In this document: positions 10,287 to 22,110 of the stretch, in pieces
How the letters are laid out: each line of letters opens with the position of its first letter
Numbering within the stretch: the first letter of the stretch is position 1
The notes under the pieces: generated by a model
Databases searched by the model: none
Told to the model about the DNA's origin: nothing
What the model saw: only the letters and a program-made list of their open reading frames with translations
Source of the DNA: Abelmoschus esculentus
Taxonomy: Eukaryota > Streptophyta > Magnoliopsida > Malvales > Malvaceae
Assembly: GCA_035048815.1 (NCBI GenBank)
Contig: JAUCBN010000042.1
Location: 10,137,501 to 10,201,500 of the forward strand
Reading direction: 5' to 3'
DNA: 64,000 bases
Program-made: the position numbers and the translations under genes

Positions 10287-11195
10287 TTAGTTAGGATCTA
10301 GGCTAGAAGAAATAATTACTGGCAAAGTATTGTGATATCCCAAATAAACATACTTTAAATGCGGCGGTAGTTGTTTTAAATCTAGAGATGGTGCGTGTAA
10401 AAGTGATGGTTTGTGAGGAATAAATTCAAAGAAATCAATTGATTTGAATTTGGTACCTGGTTTTGGCTTGGAATAGCCAATTTGTTGTAGATCCAGATGA
10501 GCTTCTTTTTCATCCTGATCATGCTCCTCCAGCATTTTTGCAAAGTCCTTCATTTATGGAGAATTGTCACAGCAAAAAGCTGCATCTTCTTCAGTTGTTG
10601 TAGCATTTATCCCGTCTATACAGTGACATTCTTCTTTATCATCCATGTACTTGAGAGTGTTGAAGACATTGATGGTCATGGATTGATCTGCTACCCGCAT
10701 TGTAAAGTCTCCCTTCTTACAGTCGATGAGAATCCGACCAGTTGCAAGGAATGGTCGCCCCAAGATGATGGGTGCTTTGTAGTCCACTTCACAATCCAAA
10801 ATCAGAAAGTCCACAGGGAACAAAAACTTACCCACTTTTACTATCACATCTTCTACTTTGCCTTCTGGTCGGACATGAGAATGGTCCGCCAATTGCAAGA
10901 TGACAGTGGTAAATCGCGTACTCCCTATACCAAGCTTCTTGAATATTGCTTTGAGCATCAGATTTACACTCAACCCTAGGTTGCATAATGCTCTACCCAC
11001 AAAATCGTCTCCTATCGAGCATGGAATAATGTCTTTCAAAAACTTTGCATATGAGGGCATTTGATCAATAACATCTAAAAATAAAATATTTATATGAAAT
11101 TGGTCTAGCATACTTACAAACTTTTGAAATTGGAGATCCTCTTTATATTGTTTCAATCGCTGAGGGAATGGTGGTGGTGGTCTTGCGTCCTCCAA
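10287..11195 (-). pseudogene. Athila aspartic protease and linker, active site altered
   Basis: The reading from 11,195 opens with ARPPPPFPQRL, then FVSMLDQFHINILF, IPCSIGDDFVGRALCNLGLSVNLM, QLADHSHVRPEGKVEDVIVKV, FLILDCEVDYKAPIILGRPF and ATGRILIDCKKGDFTMRV. This is the retropepsin of Athila elements. The catalytic motif, usually DLGAS-like, reads NLGLS at residues 72-76, so the nucleophilic Asp is Asn. The segment between KFLKD and IPCSIG is also short for the family. A stop near 10,554 is followed in the same frame by a linker (IDFFEFIPHKPSLLHAPSL, LKQLPPHLKYVYLG) to a second stop at 10,287. Inactive. Confidence 0.82.
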
Positions 11196-11349
11196 AGGTT
11201 GCGATGGTGTTGCTGCTTTTGCTACAGTATCTGCAAGCTTCTCACCAAATGCCTCAGTATTTAAGTTTTCTCTAGTTTCTTCTTGAGCGGATTTTTGTTC
11301 TTGTTATTCAGCTTCTTTTTGCTCCTGAATGGGGGTTTCTTCTTTCTAA

Positions 11350-12929
11350 CTTTCGTTTGAACTATTCCTCCGTGTTGATTTGTCTTTCACTCCTCAAGGT
11401 AAGTGCGCTACATTGCTCTTTGACATGACTTTTAGTGACTTCAGTATCACTAGGTAAGTTGCCTCTTGGTCTTACTTGTAATGCTTGAGCAATTTGACCC
11501 ATTTGAGTCTCCAGCGATCTAAGTGAAGCGTTGTGGTTTTGCAGCAGTGCGCCTTGGGTCTGCAACAAATTGCCTTGATTAGAGATGGTGGTGGAATGCT
11601 CCTGTAACAATGTTTTTGTTGATGTCATGAACTCCTTAGTCGAAGCCATGAATTCTTGCAGCAAATCTTCCAAAGAATTGTTGTGACTTTGATGATGAAT
11701 TATTCCCTTGTATTCATTTTGCCATGGCATATTTCCTTGAAAACCTTGGACTCCTTGGTTTGTTGCCATGGGTTGCTGCCTATTCGAGCGGCTAGCTTGA
11801 TTTGATCCTTGATTACCCCAAGAAAAATTAGGATGTTATCTCCATCCTAGATTGTACGTATTGGAGCAGGGATTGTTGGAATTTTTGTTGAAGTTTCAAA
11901 CATAATGAGAAACCTCTAAATGAGTTGGGCAGTCTTTATCGAAGCGATTTGCACTACAGTGCTCACAACTTAATGCCTTAGCATCTCGTACTTCACTGGT
12001 CTGTTGAAGATTCTTCAACATATTTGTGATAGCAGACAGTTTTACTGAGACAGAATCATTGGCGTTGAGCTCCAGCTTTCCTTGAGTTCGTTGTCCTGTC
12101 CCAAGCCTAATAGTTGGAAACTGTTAATCATTGTTGGCTACTTTGTCCAAAATATCAAATGCTTCTTTTGGCGACTTGTCCAATAGTGTCTCATTTGCTG
12201 AAGCATCTAACATCATCCTTGTAGGTGCATTGACTCCATTGTAGAATATCACGATTTGAGTCTAGTCTTGAAAACCGTGATTGACACACCTTCTTAGCAA
12301 GCTTTCGTACCGATCCCAACACTCATACATTGACTCGTCATCCCCTTGTGTGAAGGATGTTATCTCATTTCACAATTGAGTGTTCATGTTGGGTGGGTTG
12401 TATCTCGCCAGAAAGCTTTTGCACAAAGCTATCCATGACTCCATCGAACCGGCTAGAATACCATTCAACCATTCTCTTGCTCGATCTCTCGAAGAGTATG
12501 AAAATAACTTAAGCTTCAACACATCCTCGTGCACTTCTTGTTGGCGGAACGAATCGCAAACATCCAAGAAAGCACGGATGTGCTGTCAAGCGTCTCGTGT
12601 GAAAATCCTCCAAACTGTCCGATCGAGTTGAGCATATTAAACATCACAGGCTTGAGCTCGAAGTGTGTTGCCTGTATTTCAGGTGTTACTATCCTAGAAT
12701 TGAGGTCATCCAAGATCGGCGTCAAGTGATCTCGAATTGCCTTTGGTCTTGCTACTATCTCCTGATTTGCTACAACAATTAGATTTGCTGCAGGTATTGC
12801 TCTGGCATTTTGATTATGTGGATCCTGATACATGGCTCTTGTTCTTTGCTCTCGTCTCCTTTGTCTAAAATACCTTTCGGTTTCAGGAATAAATGGTTTG
12901 AGGCCTTCCCTACGATTCACTCTGGGCAT
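11350..12929 (-). pseudogene. Athila gag pseudogene (copy 1)
   Basis: It starts at Met 12,929 (MPRVNRREGLKPF). Blocks in order are HFELKPVMFNMLNSIGQFGG, a frameshift near 12,590, LDVCDSFRQQEVHEDVLKLKLF, AREWLNGILAGSMESW, a stop near 12,370, ESLLRRCVNHGF, NAPTRMMLDASANETLLDK, a Cys/His stretch near 11,960 (CEHCSANRFDKDC) and a coiled tail with LRSLETQMGQIAQALQVRP and LRSERQ. Several stops interrupt it and another frameshift precedes the protease. Block order matches the gag copy at 1-1,655, giving two diverged family members in one window. Confidence 0.85.
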
Positions 12930-13060
12930 CCACTAACCAAAAACCTAAAAGGATAACAAAGAAAACAAAGATTAAACCAAATAAAAAGACTCAAAATACA
13001 AAATAAAAATAAAAAGATAGAAAGTATGGAAACTATGATTGAAATAGCTTATTGCCTCAA
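12930..13060 (-). other. Athila leader
   Basis: Short A-rich non-coding segment (on the plus strand) between the gag start and the primer-binding site. Nothing else is seen in it. Confidence 0.6.
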
Positions 13061-13078
13061 TCCCCGACAACGGCGCCA
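13061..13078 (-). other. Primer-binding site, tRNA-Asp
   Basis: The plus strand is tccccgacaacggcgcca; on the element strand it is TGGCGCCGTTGTCGGGGA, complementary to the 3' end of plant tRNA-Asp with about one mismatch. This primer is typical of Athila/Tat-lineage elements and independently supports the lineage call. The LTR starts 6 bases further on at 13,085. Confidence 0.88.
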
Positions 13079-13084
13079 AAAACT

Positions 13085-14754
13085 TGTTGGTGGTTGCCCA
13101 GCAGTATAGAGTGTTTAAAATATGTGACTGATTTGTGTGCAAGAGTGTGCAAGTATACACATCGAACAAGTAATAAAGTGTGTAAGTGAGATTGTTCCCA
13201 CGAGGATTGGGTAGGTTGATTCAAAAAAAGTTATCATACACAAAAGATAAAGTAATCTTTTGTATTGACATATGCTAAAGCAATTCTGCAAATGTCATCC
13301 AAAATGCTTTAGCAAAGTAAAAATGTCACCAATGATGTTGGAGCAAAATAATGATTTTCACGAAAATGCAGTAGCAAATAAACAAATATTGGAGAAATAA
13401 ATAAAGCTACACAAACACAACACTGAAAAGATATTTAAGCTTAAGACAGGCTAGGCTTGCTATGGCATGACTTCTCTGTTCTCTTGGATGTTATTGATCC
13501 CCTGGTTTACTAGTGCTCGATAGAGTTTGCTGAAAATGCTTCCACTATCCATAGTCAAAAGGCCTAACACTCGAAAATGCTAAGGCATTACCTCCCAGTC
13601 TTAACACTAACACTTCTAATGTTGATAAAGTGCTACTCCTTTTAGTCGTCGAAACTCTACCTTTTCCCTAAGGCAAGTTAGGAGTTTGCTTCCACAGCAA
13701 CCCCATTGTTCAAGTTGGTTTAGCTTTGTCTATACCTAGATCTAAGCTTCTCAAACCCCTTGATCTATGACTATCTCCCGGTGCTCTTATAAACCAAGGT
13801 TTAGAGTAAAAAGGTGTTAGCATTCTTGAACAAAATACAAGGTAAACTGGAAACAATAAACATCCATTAAAACAAATTAAAGATCATACAAAACAAGCCT
13901 TAGCCATACTAGTTTAGTTCATGAATGAAAAACTATTCAACTTTCATCCTTTGAAATACATATTCATCAACTTAGAAAAGAAGTAAACAAAGTGAAGAGG
14001 AATGAAGTCTCAAACGCTTGTGCCGTGACACTTCCTAGCTTGCCGCTCCTCCCAAAATCGCGCAAATCCCTTGCTTGAAGCTCTCCAACAATGGTGGCTT
14101 GGCTAGAGGTTGAATACGATCGAAAGTGGCCTCCTTTCTTCTTTCTTCTCCCTCGTGCTTCCTTAAAGCTCGCTCCTTTTTGTGTTCTTTAGCTAGTATT
14201 TTTTTTTCTTTGCTGTGCATCCGGCTCTCTTGTTGAAGGAGTCTTGGTCTTGTATTTATAGGAGACTTCTAGGGTTTGGTGCCCTAAAAGTGCCAAGGGA
14301 ATATCCCCTGATATTGTTGCAGTAGATGGCAGGAATGTAGGGTCTGCAGGAGACTGTTGCAAGTGTGCAGGGGGCGGTGCAACGTCTGCAGAATTTGCAG
14401 AGGGGGTACAGTTGGCATGGAAAACGCGTGGAGACAGTGGGTTGTAGGTGTGTCCTTTCTTCTGTTCTATTTTGTTCGCCCACAATGCTGTAGCATCCGT
14501 GAAGTCCGATCAAACACTTGAGAAATATGCTATAGCATCTCTTCCGTTCTTCCAACTTTGCTTCAGCATCTGTACAACATCACCAACAAAATACCCTTCA
14601 AAGGAGCATCTTTTAAAAAAAAGAAAAGAAAGTAAAAACCTAAACTAAATGCAAATGCACATGAAATGCAGCTAAATGCAATGCAAATGAACTTGAAACC
14701 AAACAAAACCTTAAGTAAAAGGGTAGGGAATGTACGCTTTTTATAGCATTAACA
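13085..14754 (-). repeat. Athila 5' LTR (about 1,670 bp)
   Basis: On the element strand it begins TGTTAATGCTATAAAAAGCG at 14,754 and ends CCACCAACA at 13,085, next to the primer site, giving TG...CA ends. A TATAAATA box lies at 14,260-14,253. The LTR carries a cluster of quasi-palindromes of the form TGCTNNAGCA (five exact, three near copies). The outer edge abuts minisatellite directly. Open frames at 14,035-14,555 have no domain and are not called as genes. Confidence 0.8.
14253..14260 (-). promoter_or_regulatory. TATA box of the Athila LTR
   Basis: The plus strand tatttata reads TATAAATA on the element strand, about 490 bp inside the LTR's 5' edge, a normal place for the U3 promoter. Transcription would run toward gag. 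Confidence 0.6.
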
Positions 14755-16389
14755 AGTGCATACCATAGTGAACGGTCACTCTCATTGAGTGTATACCATG
14801 ATTGATGACTCCTCTTTTTGAGCGTATATCGCGATAAATGACCCCTCTTTTCGAGGGCATGTCATAATAAATGGTATCTTTCTTAGAGCGTATACCGTGA
14901 TGGAGTACCCCTCTCTTTGAGCGTACGTTGCGTTGAATAACCCCTCTCTTTGAGCATATGTTGTGATGAATGACCCCTCTATTCGAGTACATGTCATGGT
15001 GAACGGTCCCCCTCTTTGGTCGTATGCCGTGATGAATGACCTTTCTCTTTGAGGGTATGTTGGGAAGAATGAATGACTCCTCTCTTCGAGTGCACGTCAC
15101 AATGAAGAGTCCCTTTCTTAGAGGGAATATGTGATGGATGACCCCTCTTTAGGAGCATATGTCGCGATGAATGACCCCTCTATTCGAGTTCATGTCATAG
15201 TGAACGGTCTCTTTCTTAGAGCGTATACCGTGATGGATGACCCTTGTCTTTGAGCATATGCTGCGATGAATGACCCCTCTCTTTGAGTGCATGTCATAAT
15301 GAACAGTTTCTTTCTTAGAACATATACCGTGATGGACGACTCTTCTCTTTGAGCGTATGTTGCATTGAATAACCCCTTTCTTTGAGCGTATGTTGTGATG
15401 AATGACCCCTCTCTTCGAGTGCAAGTCATGGTGAACGGTCTCTCTCTTTTCCTTTATACCGTGATGGACGACTCTTTTCTTTGATTGTATGTTTTTATGA
15501 ATGACCCCTCTCTTCAAGTGCATGTCACAATGAACAGTCCCTTTCTTAGAGTGTATACCATGATGGACGACCCCTCTCTTTGAGCATATGTCTCGATAAA
15601 TCACCCCTCTTCTACGGCATGTCATAATGAACGGTCCCTTTCATAGAGTGTATACCGTAATAGATGATCCCTCTCTTTGAGCGGATTTCGCATTGAATAA
15701 CCCTTCTCATTGAGCGTGTGTTGTGATGAATGACCCCTCTCTTCGAGTGCAAGTCTAAATGAAAAGTTCCAGTCTTTGAGTATAAACCGAGTTAGACGAC
15801 CACCCTCTTTGAGTGTATGTCGCGATGAATGACCCCTCTCTTTGAGGGCATGTCTTAATGAATGGTCACATCCATAGAGCGTATACCGTGATGGAAGACC
15901 CCTCTCCTTGAGCGGATGTCGCGTTGAATAATCCCTCTCATTGAGCGTGTGTTGTGATGAATGACCCCTCTCTTCGAGTGCAAGTCTAAATGAAAGGTTG
16001 CACTCTTTGAGTGTATGTCACGATGAATAACCCCTCTCTTCAAGGGCATGTCTTAATGAATGGTCCCTTCCATAGAGCATATACCGTGATGGAAGACCCT
16101 CTCTTTGAGCGGATGTCGAGTTGAATAACCCCTCTCTTTGAGCATGTGTTGTGATGAATGACCCCTCTCTTCGAGTGCAAGTCTAAATGAAAGGTTCCAC
16201 TCTTTGAGTATAAACCGAGTTAGACGACCACCCTCTTTGAGTGTATGTCGCGATGAATGGCCCCTCTCTTCGAGGGCATGTCTTAATGAATGGTCCCTTC
16301 CATAGAGCGTATACCGTGATGAAAGACCCCTCTCTTTGAGCGTATGTCGCATTGAATAACCCCTCTTTTTGAGCGTATGTTGTGATGAA
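14755..16389. repeat. 33-bp minisatellite, block 3 (about 50 monomers)
   Basis: Tandem 33-bp monomers, mostly cycling through three variants (99-bp unit). In the right third, a larger unit of seven monomers (231 bp) is visible: the word ttgaataa recurs at about 15,693, 15,924, 16,121 and 16,352 (steps 231, 197, 231), with the unusual variants gtctaaatgaaaggtt and ataaaccgagttagacgac repeating with it. On the minus strand the consensus 99-bp unit reads as 11-residue blocks such as HSKRGVIHRDI, RSKRGVVHHGI and RSKKGTVHYDM. Long open frames follow from the 33-bp period and are not called as genes. Confidence 0.93.
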
Positions 16390-17159
16390 TGGGCCCTTGG
16401 TACCCTCCTAATCGCAATTGAATAGGCAAACACCTGCAAATGAAACGAATCTCTCTGATAAATTGATGATATGTCATTGTCCTAGACACCCTCCTATCCG
16501 TAATTAGATAGGAAAACATCATAATTGGCTCTAACTCACCATCCTAAACGCGATTACTTAGGCAAGCGAGAGTGTGAAGATATTCTCCCTCATAAAAACT
16601 TGAAGTACTTATGTTGAAGAAGACTTTTGATAAGAAAAATAGCAAGGTGACAACCTTGCAAATAAAATGGCCCAAGGCCAAGAGTTTTTATAACTCAGAA
16701 ATTCATATTCTTCATGTCTTTTTACAAGAGAAGAGTCCACCCCTTTTATAGTCTAAAGGAGACCTTAGATTGCCTAATAGATACCTTATCAATCCCTAAA
16801 TCTCAGCATATGGATAGTTTAATAGAATAAATCCCCTAAAATCAGCTTATGGATAGCTAATTAAAAGGAATCTTAGGGAATAAAATAAAATATTAATAAA
16901 AATGGTCAAAGCTTTATAATGCAGCTTTGAATTAATTTATGTTAATGTCTAATTCATCCAAAAACTTTATATAGTAGCTTTTGGGCTGAATTTTACAAAA
17001 TCCTATAATAATCTCGTATCCAGTTTTTTGCACGCGTAATCTTCAGTTAAACAAACATATTTTGAGCTCCCGATATCCAAGTAGTGCGTTTCAAGATGCG
17101 TTGAAAAGGTAACTGAATGACGGTCAATTTGTAAGAAGACAACTTTGCCCAGAAATGCA
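16390..17159 (-). mobile_element. Solo LTR (about 770 bp) inside the minisatellite
   Basis: Non-repeat insert between monomers. On the minus strand it begins TGCATTTCTGGGC at 17,159 and ends GGGCCCA at 16,390. A TATAAAAGGG box lies at 16,750-16,741. The flanks read gatgaa and tgacccc, which rejoin to the intact monomer word gatgaatgacccc, so the insertion point is exact but no target duplication is obvious. The U5 side holds two related words (ccctcctaatcgcaattgaatagg, shortened here to its core cctcctaatcg, and cctcctatccgtaatt). No internal domains, so a solo LTR is the simplest reading. Confidence 0.65.
16741..16750 (-). promoter_or_regulatory. TATA box of the 770-bp LTR
   Basis: The plus strand cccttttata reads TATAAAAGGG on the LTR strand, about 410 bp from the LTR start, followed by a GC-richer stretch. 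It supports the orientation and the LTR interpretation. Confidence 0.55.
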
Positions 17160-20100
17160 TGACCCCACTCTTTGAGCATATGTCACGGTGAAGGACCCCT
17201 CTCTTTCAGTGCATGTCATAATGAACGGTCTCTCTTTGAGCGTTTATCATAATGGAAGACCCATCTCTTTGAGAATATGTCGCGATGAATGACCCCTCTA
17301 TTTGAGTGTATATCAGAGTGAACGGTCCCCTTCTTAGAGAGTATACCTTGATTTACGACCCCTCTCTTTGAGCGTATATCGCGATGAATGACACCTCTCT
17401 TTGAGTGCATGTCATTGGGAATGGTCCCTTTCTTTGAGCGTATACCGTGATGGATGACCGTTCTCTTTGAATGTATTTCACGATGAATGACCCCTCTCTT
17501 CAAGTGCATGTCATAATGAACTGTCCCTTTCTTAGAGCGTATACCATGATGGAAGACCCCTCTCTTTGAGCGTATGTCGCGATGATTAACTCCTCTCTTC
17601 AAGTGCATGTCATAATGAACATTCCCTCCCCTTGAGCGTATAGCGTGATGGACGAATCCTAACTTTTACCGTATGTCACAATGAATGTGTTCTCTCATCG
17701 AGTGTATGTCATAATGAACGGTCCCTCTCTTTGAGCTTAAATCGTGATAGACTACCCCTCTCTGAGTGTATGTTGCGATGTGTGACTACTCGCTTTTGGT
17801 GCATGTCATAGTAAACGGTCCCTCTCATTGACCGTATACCGTGATGTACGACCCCTCTCTTTGAGTGTATGTCATAGTAAACGGTCCCTCTCATTGACCG
17901 TATATCGTGATGTACGACCCCTCTCTTTGAGCCTACGTCGCAATGAATGACCCCTCTCTTCGAGTGCATGTCATATTGAACGGTGCCTCTCTTTGACCGT
18001 ATGTTGCAATTAATGACCCCTTTCTTCGAGTGCACGTCATATTGAACGGTCCCATTCTTAGAGCATATACCATGATGGACAACCCCTCTCGTAGAGCATA
18101 TACCGTGATGGACGAGGCCCCTCTCTTAGAGCGTATACCTTGATGGATGACCACTCTCTTTAAGAGTTTGTTGCTATTAATTACCCTTCTCTTCGAGTGC
18201 ATGTCAAAATGAACGGTCCCACCTTTTAAGCGTATACCGTGATGGACGACCCCTCTCTTGAGGGTATGTCGTAATGAACAACCCCTCTCTTCGAGTGCAA
18301 GTCTTGGTGAACGGTCTCTCTCTTTGAACGTAAACCGTGACAGATGACTCCTCTCTTTGATCGTATGTCACGATGAGTGACCGCTCTCTTTGAGTGCATG
18401 TCATAATGAACGATCATTCTCTTTTAGCGCATGTCACGATGAGTGACAATCTCTTTGAGTGCATGTCATAATGAACGGTCACTCTCTTTGAGAGTATACC
18501 GTGGTAGAAGACCCCTCTCTTTGAGCATATGTCGTGATGACTGACCCCTCTCTTCGAATGTATGACATGATGAACGGCCCCTCTCATAGAGCGTATACCG
18601 TGATGGACGACCCCTCTCATTGAGTATATGTCACGATGAATGACCCATCTCTTCGAGTGCATGTCATAATGAACGGTTCCTCCATTTAAGCGTATACCAT
18701 GATGGACGACCCCTTTCTTTTAGCGTATATTGCAATGAATGACCCTTCTTTCGAGTGCATATCATGGTGAACGGTCCCTCTCTTTCAGATAAACAGTGAT
18801 GGACGACCTTACTCTTTGAGCGTATGTCACGGTGAATGACCTCTCTCTTTGAGTGCATGTCATAGTGAATGGTCCCTCTCTTTGAGCATTTATCGTGATG
18901 GAAGACTCCTCTGTTTGAGTGAATATCATTGGGAATGGTCCATTTCTTAGAGCGTATACTTTGATTAACGAGGCCTCTCTTTGAGCTTATGTAGCGACGA
19001 ATAACCCCTCTCTTCGAGTGCATGTCATAATGAACCGTCCCTTTCTTAGATCGTATACCATGATGGAAGACCCCTTTCTTTGAGCGTATGTCGCGATGAT
19101 TGACTCCTCTCTTCGAGTGCATGTCATAATGAACAGTCCCTCCCTTTAAGCGTATAACGTGGTGGACGACTCCTATCCTTGAGCGTATGTCGCAAAGAAT
19201 GAGCCCTCTCATCAAGTGCATATCATAATGAACGGTCCCTCTCTTTGAGCATAAACCGTGATGGACGACCCCTCTCTAAGTGTATGTCGCGATGAGTGAC
19301 CCCTCTCTTCTGGTGCATGTCATAGTAAACGACCCTTCTCATTAAGCGTATACCGTGATGGAAGACCCCTCTCACTGAGGGTATGTCGTGATGAATGACC
19401 CCTATTTTTGAGTGCATATCACAGTGAACGGTCTCTTTCTTAGAGCGTATACCGTGATGGATGATCCCTCTTTTTTAGCGTATAGCATGATGAATGACCC
19501 CTCTCTTCGAGCGTATGCCATAATGAACGGTCCCTCTCTTTTGGCGTATACCATGATGGACGAATCCTCTCTTTGAGCGTATGTCGCGATGAAAAACCCT
19601 TCTCTTCGAGTGCATGTCTTGGTGAACGATCCCTCTCTTTGAGCATATACCATGATGGATGACCCCTCTCATTTAGCTTATGTAGCAATGAATGTCCCCT
19701 ATCTTCAAGTGCATGTCATATTGAACAGTCCCTCTCTTTGAGCGTAAATCGTGGACGACCCTCTCTTCGAGTGTATTTCATAATGAGTCGTCCCTCTCTT
19801 TGAGTGCATGTATGATGAACGGTCCCTCTCATTGAGAGTATACCGTGATGGACGACCCCTCTCTTTGAGAGTATGTTGCGAAGAATGACCCCTCTCTTCT
19901 AATGCACATCATAATCAATGGTCCCTCTCTTTGAGCGTATGTCGCGATGAATGACCCCTACGAGTGCATGTCACAATGAACAATCCATTTCTTAGAGCAT
20001 ATACCGCGATGGGCGACCCCTCCCTTTGAGCCTATGTCGCGGTGAATGACCCCTCTCTATGAGCGTATGACATAATGAACGCTCCCACTTTTGGAGCGTA

Positions 20101-22110
20101 TGCCGTGGTAGACAACCCCTCTCTTTGAGCGTATGTCGTGATGTATGACTTCTCTTTTCAAGTGCATGTCATAGGGTACGGTCTCTTTCTTAGAGCGTAC
20201 ATCGTGATGGATGACCCTTCTCTTTGAATGTATGTCACGATGAATTACCCCTCTCTTCGAGTGCATGTCAAAACGAACAGTCCCTTTCTCAGAACGTATA
20301 TCGTGATGGAAGACCCCTCTCTTTGAGCGTTTGTCGCGATGAATGACTTCTCTCTTCGAGTGCATGTCTTAATGAACAGTTCCTTCTTTTGAGCGTATAC
20401 CGTGATGGAAGACCCCTCTCTTTGAGTGTATGAAGCAATGAATAACCTATCTCTTCGAGTGCATGTCATTGTGAACAGTCCCTCTCTTTGAGGGTAAACT
20501 GTGATGGACAACCCCTCTCTTTGAGCGTATGTCACGATGAGTGACCCCTCTCTTTGAGTGTATGTCATAATGAATGGTCTCTCTTTGAGGTTATAACGTG
20601 ATGGAAGACCCCTCTCTTTGAGTGTATGTCATGATGAATTACCCCTCTCTTCGAGTGCATGTCATGGTAACGGTCACTCTCCTAGAGCGTATAATATGAT
20701 GGAGGACCCCTCTCTTTGAGCATATGTCGCGATGAATGACTCCTCCTCCGAGTGCATGTCATAATGAATGTTCCCTGCTTTTGAGCGTATACCGTGATGG
20801 ATGACTCCTCGCTTTGAGCATATGTCGCAATGAATGACCCCTTTCTTCGAGTGCATGTTTAAACGACCCCTCACTTTAAACGTATGTTGCGATGAATGAC
20901 CCCTCTCTTTTAGCATATGTTGCGATGAATGAACCCTCTCTTCTAGTGCACGTCATAATGAACGGTTCCTCTCTTTGAGCGTATGTCGAGATGAATGACC
21001 CCTCTCTTCGAGTGCATGTCATAATGAACAAGTCCCTTTCTTAGAACGTATACTGTGATGGATGACCCCTCTCTTGGGGTGCATGTCATAATGAACAGTC
21101 CCTTTCTTAGAGCGTATACTGTGATGGATGACCCATCTCTTTGAGTGTATATCTTGGTGAATAACCCCTCTATTCGAGTGTATGACATGATTGATGACCA
21201 CTCTCTTTAAGCGTATGCCGTGATGGACGATCCCTCTCCTTCAGCATATGTTTCGATGAATGATCTCTCTCTTCGAATACATGACTTGGTAAACGGCCCT
21301 CTGTTAGAGCGTATATTGTGATGGACGACCCCTCTCTTTGAGCGTATGTTGCGATGAATGATCTCTCCCTTCGAGTGTATGTCATAATGAACTGGTTCCT
21401 CCTTTTGAGTGTCCTCCGTAATGGACGACCGCTCTCTTTGAGCGTATGTCGCATTGAATGACCCTCTTTTTCGAGTGCATGTCATGGTGAACGGTCCCTC
21501 TCGTTGAGCGTAAAAAGTGATGGACGACCCCTCTCTTTGTGTGTATTTTACGATGAGTGACCCCTCTCTTTGAGTACATGTCATAATTAACGGTCTCTCT
21601 TTGAGCATATACCTTGGTTGACGAGCCCTCTCTTTGAGCGTATGATGCGATGAATGACCCCTCTCATTTAGTGTATATCATAGTGAACGGTCCCTTTTTT
21701 AGAGCGTATACGTTGGTTGACGAGCCCTCTCTTTGAGGGTATGTCGTGATGTATGACCCTCTCTTCAAGTGTATGCTATAATGAACAGTCCCTCTTTTTG
21801 AGCATATACTTTGATGGACACCCCCCTCTTTGAGTGTATGTTGCAATGAATGACCCCTCTCTTCGAGTGCATGTCATAACGAACGGTCCCTTTCTTTGAA
21901 ATGTATTGTGATGGACAACCCCTCACTTTGAGCATATGTCGCTATGAATAGCCCCTCTCTTCGAGTGCATGTCATAATGAACGGTCCCTCTCATTGAGCG
22001 TATATAGTGATCAATGACCTCTCTCTTTGAGCGTAGTTATGATTAATGACCCCTCTTCGATTGCGTGTCATGCTGAACGCTCTCTCTCTTTGTACGTATA
22101 CCGTGATGGA
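17160..22110. repeat. 33-bp minisatellite, block 4 (about 150 monomers)
   Basis: The longest block, almost 5 kb of 33-bp monomers in the order accgtgatggacgacccctct / cgcgatgaatgacccctct / ataatgaacggtccctct, each followed by ctttgagcgtat-like links (shown in parts). Local deletions of part of a monomer and skipped variants are frequent. Minus-strand translation is open for up to 185 codons (19,221-18,664) with an Arg/Lys/His-rich 11-residue period, and the other two minus frames are also open over long stretches. This points to a stop-free repeat sequence, not to coding selection. The block ends at ccgtgatgga. Confidence 0.93.

Larger units (their letters stand above)
7867..14754 (-). mobile_element. 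Athila-like LTR retrotransposon lacking its 3' end and 3' LTR
   Basis: On the minus strand the order is 5' LTR (14,754-13,085), tRNA-Asp primer site, leader, gag, protease, reverse transcriptase, RNase H and integrase, ending abruptly near 7,867 within the integrase C-terminal part. No envelope-like region, polypurine tract or 3' LTR follows; minisatellite begins at once. Both flanks are minisatellite, and the two flanking monomers fit together in phase (left cccctctcct, right agtgcat, where intact monomers read cccctctcttcgagtgcat). It therefore sits at a single point of the array, but with its 3' third lost. All reading frames are broken. Confidence 0.88.

Noticed and set aside
18664..19221. 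185-codon minus-strand open frame with an 11-residue period as a repeat-protein gene
   Set aside because: The other two minus frames are also open over long stretches, and frames break wherever a monomer has an indel. There is no splice, promoter or conservation evidence.
14755..22110. CRISPR-like array of short repeats
   Set aside because: The 33-bp units are directly adjacent with no spacers, all positions are repeat, and the context is plant retroelements.
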